Made by a program: the position numbers and the translations under genes. DNA of 5,226 nt from contig JAGGUH010000002.1 of the NCBI GenBank assembly GCA_021158645.1, forward strand, positions 1 to 5,226, in the 5' to 3' direction. This DNA comes from a bacterium (GTDB lineage: Bacteria > Patescibacteriota > Minisyncoccia > UBA6257 > JAGGUH01). The notes under the pieces are model-generated. The model saw only the letters and a list, made by a program, of their open reading frames with translations. It did no database searches and had not been told where the DNA came from. This document shows, piece by piece, positions 4,301 to 5,226 of the stretch (within the stretch, counting starts at the first letter, position 1; each line of letters begins with the position of its first letter).

Positions 4301-4768
4301 ATGGAAAAAGAAACTTTAATTGGCGAAATAACTCATTATTTTACAGCAATTGGAGTTGCAATTGTTAAAGCAAAGAAAAATTTTAAAAAAGGAGTTAGAA
4401 TTCATATTAAAGGCGCAACTACTGATTTTTATCAAGACATCTATTCGATGCAGTTGAATCATAAGGATATTTCTAAAGCATCTAAAGGACAACAAATTGG
4501 GATGAAAGTTGATCAAAGAGTAAGAGAAGGAGATAAAATTTACCTGGTTGAAAAAATTAAGGAAAAAAAATCTAAAAAAGTCGCTAAAACTTCTAAGACA
4601 AAAAAAGCAAGAAAAGTAAAGAAAACAAAAGAAACAAAAAAGAAAGGAAAAGAAAAAAAGAAGAAGGTAAAAGAAACAAAAAAGAAAGGAAAAAAATCAC
4701 TGAAGAAATTATCAAGGAAAATAAAGAAAAAAACAAAAAAATCAAAAAAAGTTTCTAAAAAGAAATAG
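4301..4768 (+). CDS. EF-Tu domain-2-like barrel protein with lysine-rich tail
   Basis: A 155-aa protein in two parts. Residues 1-84 resemble the stand-alone translation-elongation-factor-like beta-barrel also found at the C-terminus of U32 peptidases: EIGEITHYFTAIGVAIVKA-like start (ETLIGEITHYF at 4-14), GVRIHIKGATTDF (31-43), QDIYSMQLNHKDISKASKGQ (45-64) and VDQRVREGDKIYLV (70-83). Residues 85-155 are an almost purely basic low-complexity tail (Lys with Thr, Ser, Val), with the segment KETKKKGK occurring twice 14 residues apart. The tail suggests nucleic-acid or ribosome contact, but this is inference. I start at the ATG at 4301 rather than the in-frame TTG at 4277, because the family begins right before E-I-T-H-Y-F and the TTG overlaps a dyad. 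No Shine-Dalgarno is seen. The MgtC-like gene starts 15 bp after its TAG stop. Confidence 0.8.
   Translation: MEKETLIGEITHYFTAIGVAIVKAKKNFKKGVRIHIKGATTDFYQDIYSMQLNHKDISKASKGQQIGMKVDQRVREGDKIYLVEKIKEKKSKKVAKTSKTKKARKVKKTKETKKKGKEKKKKVKETKKKGKKSLKKLSRKIKKKTKKSKKVSKKK
4627..4693 (+). repeat. 25-bp direct repeat within the lysine-tail coding region
   Basis: An identical 25-bp purine-rich sequence occurs at 4627-4651 and 4669-4693, 42 bp (14 codons) apart and in frame, encoding KETKKKGK twice. It indicates growth of the tail by in-frame duplication and may vary in length between strains. Confidence 0.75.
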
Positions 4769-4783
4769 TTATCAAAGTTTTTT

Positions 4784-5226
4784 ATGGATTTTTTAAGAAG
4801 CGCAGAATTGCTTTCATTGGCAATTTTTTTAGGAATTATTGTTGGTCTTGAAAGAGAATATATTGCTGGTAAAAGTGCTGGAACTCGGACTTATGCTTTG
4901 GTTTGTTTTGGATCTGCCATTTTTACCTTAATTTCAAGGTTTGGTTTTTTGAGCGAAAACAACCTTCAAAACCTTGATCCCTCCCGAATTGCAGCTGGAA
5001 TTGTAGTTGGAATAGGATTTTTAGGTGCTGGAGTGATTATTTTACACCGCGACAAAGTATTGGGACTAACTACAGCGGCAAGTATTTGGAGCACCTCTGC
5101 TATTGGAATGGCTTTGGGGGTCGGCTGGACAAAAATCGCTCTCTTTGGAACTTTTTTAATTGTTTTTGTTTTGGGAATTATTGGCTGGTTAGAAAAAAAG
5201 TTTTTAGGAAAATATCAAAAAGAAAA
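4784..5226 (+). CDS. MgtC/SapB-family membrane protein (3' end beyond window)
   Basis: An open frame from the ATG at 4784 runs off the window after about 147 codons without a stop. The protein fits the MgtC/SapB family (PF02308) of inner-membrane proteins linked to magnesium homeostasis and acid or host stress. Family motifs are clear: LAIFLGIIVGLEREY (12-26), AGTRTYALVCFGSA (32-45), RIAAGIVVGIGFLGAGVII (68-86) and LGLTTAASIWSTSAIGMALG (93-112). About four or five membrane helices are visible, ending near IALFGTFLIVFVLGIIGWLE (117-136). The N-terminal domain is nearly complete; whether a C-terminal cytoplasmic domain follows cannot be seen. It begins 15 bp after the barrel-protein gene, so co-transcription is likely. 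No Shine-Dalgarno; ATCAAAGTTTTTT precedes the ATG. Family certain; transport activity is not established for the family as a whole. Confidence 0.92.
   Translation, partial: MDFLRSAELLSLAIFLGIIVGLEREYIAGKSAGTRTYALVCFGSAIFTLISRFGFLSENNLQNLDPSRIAAGIVVGIGFLGAGVIILHRDKVLGLTTAASIWSTSAIGMALGVGWTKIALFGTFLIVFVLGIIGWLEKKFLGKYQKE

Overview
This is a strongly AT-rich bacterial window with compact genes, short intergenic gaps and no convincing Shine-Dalgarno sequence ahead of any gene. Gene content (a stand-alone EF-Tu-domain-2-like barrel with a lysine tail, a TIGR00725/SLOG-type Rossmann protein with a C-G-R-x-G-T motif, an MgtC/SapB protein, and a Wzx/Wzz pair) together with the base composition fits a Candidate Phyla Radiation (Patescibacteria) genome. 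That assignment is an inference from gene types and composition; no marker gene is present. All stops fit the standard bacterial code.

Layout. Positions 1-432 hold no believable gene. Instead there is a dense array of G/C-rich hairpin repeats, very unlike the AT-rich surroundings, which looks like two copies of a composite REP/BIME-like module with units in alternating orientation. Positions 433-2792 are a two-gene minus-strand operon for surface polysaccharide: a Wzx-type flippase first, then, 23 bp downstream, a Wzz-type chain-length regulator without a kinase domain. Its 3' end lies next to the repeat array. Positions 2793-3384 form a long (592 bp) divergent intergenic region packed with dyad symmetries: a hairpin with a GCGATCGC core beside a candidate flippase promoter, a 28-bp perfect palindrome with two weaker relatives, GATAAC-type tandem repeats, and a 10-bp inverted repeat enclosing a candidate rightward promoter. 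Positions 3385-5226 are a plus-strand run of four genes: a 73-aa Cys/His-containing helical protein of unknown function, the SLOG-family protein, the EF-Tu-like barrel protein with a 71-residue lysine-rich tail, and an MgtC/SapB membrane protein cut off by the window end.

How they may work together. The leftward pair should export and set the length of an undecaprenyl-linked glycan, though no glycosyltransferase or polymerase is visible here. The rightward genes share strand and mostly short gaps (20, 68 and 15 bp), but at least one has its own candidate leaderless promoter, so they need not be one transcript. No defence system, CRISPR array, transposase, tRNA or rRNA was found. The most unusual material is non-coding: the duplicated hairpin module at the left end and the palindrome-rich divergent region in the middle.
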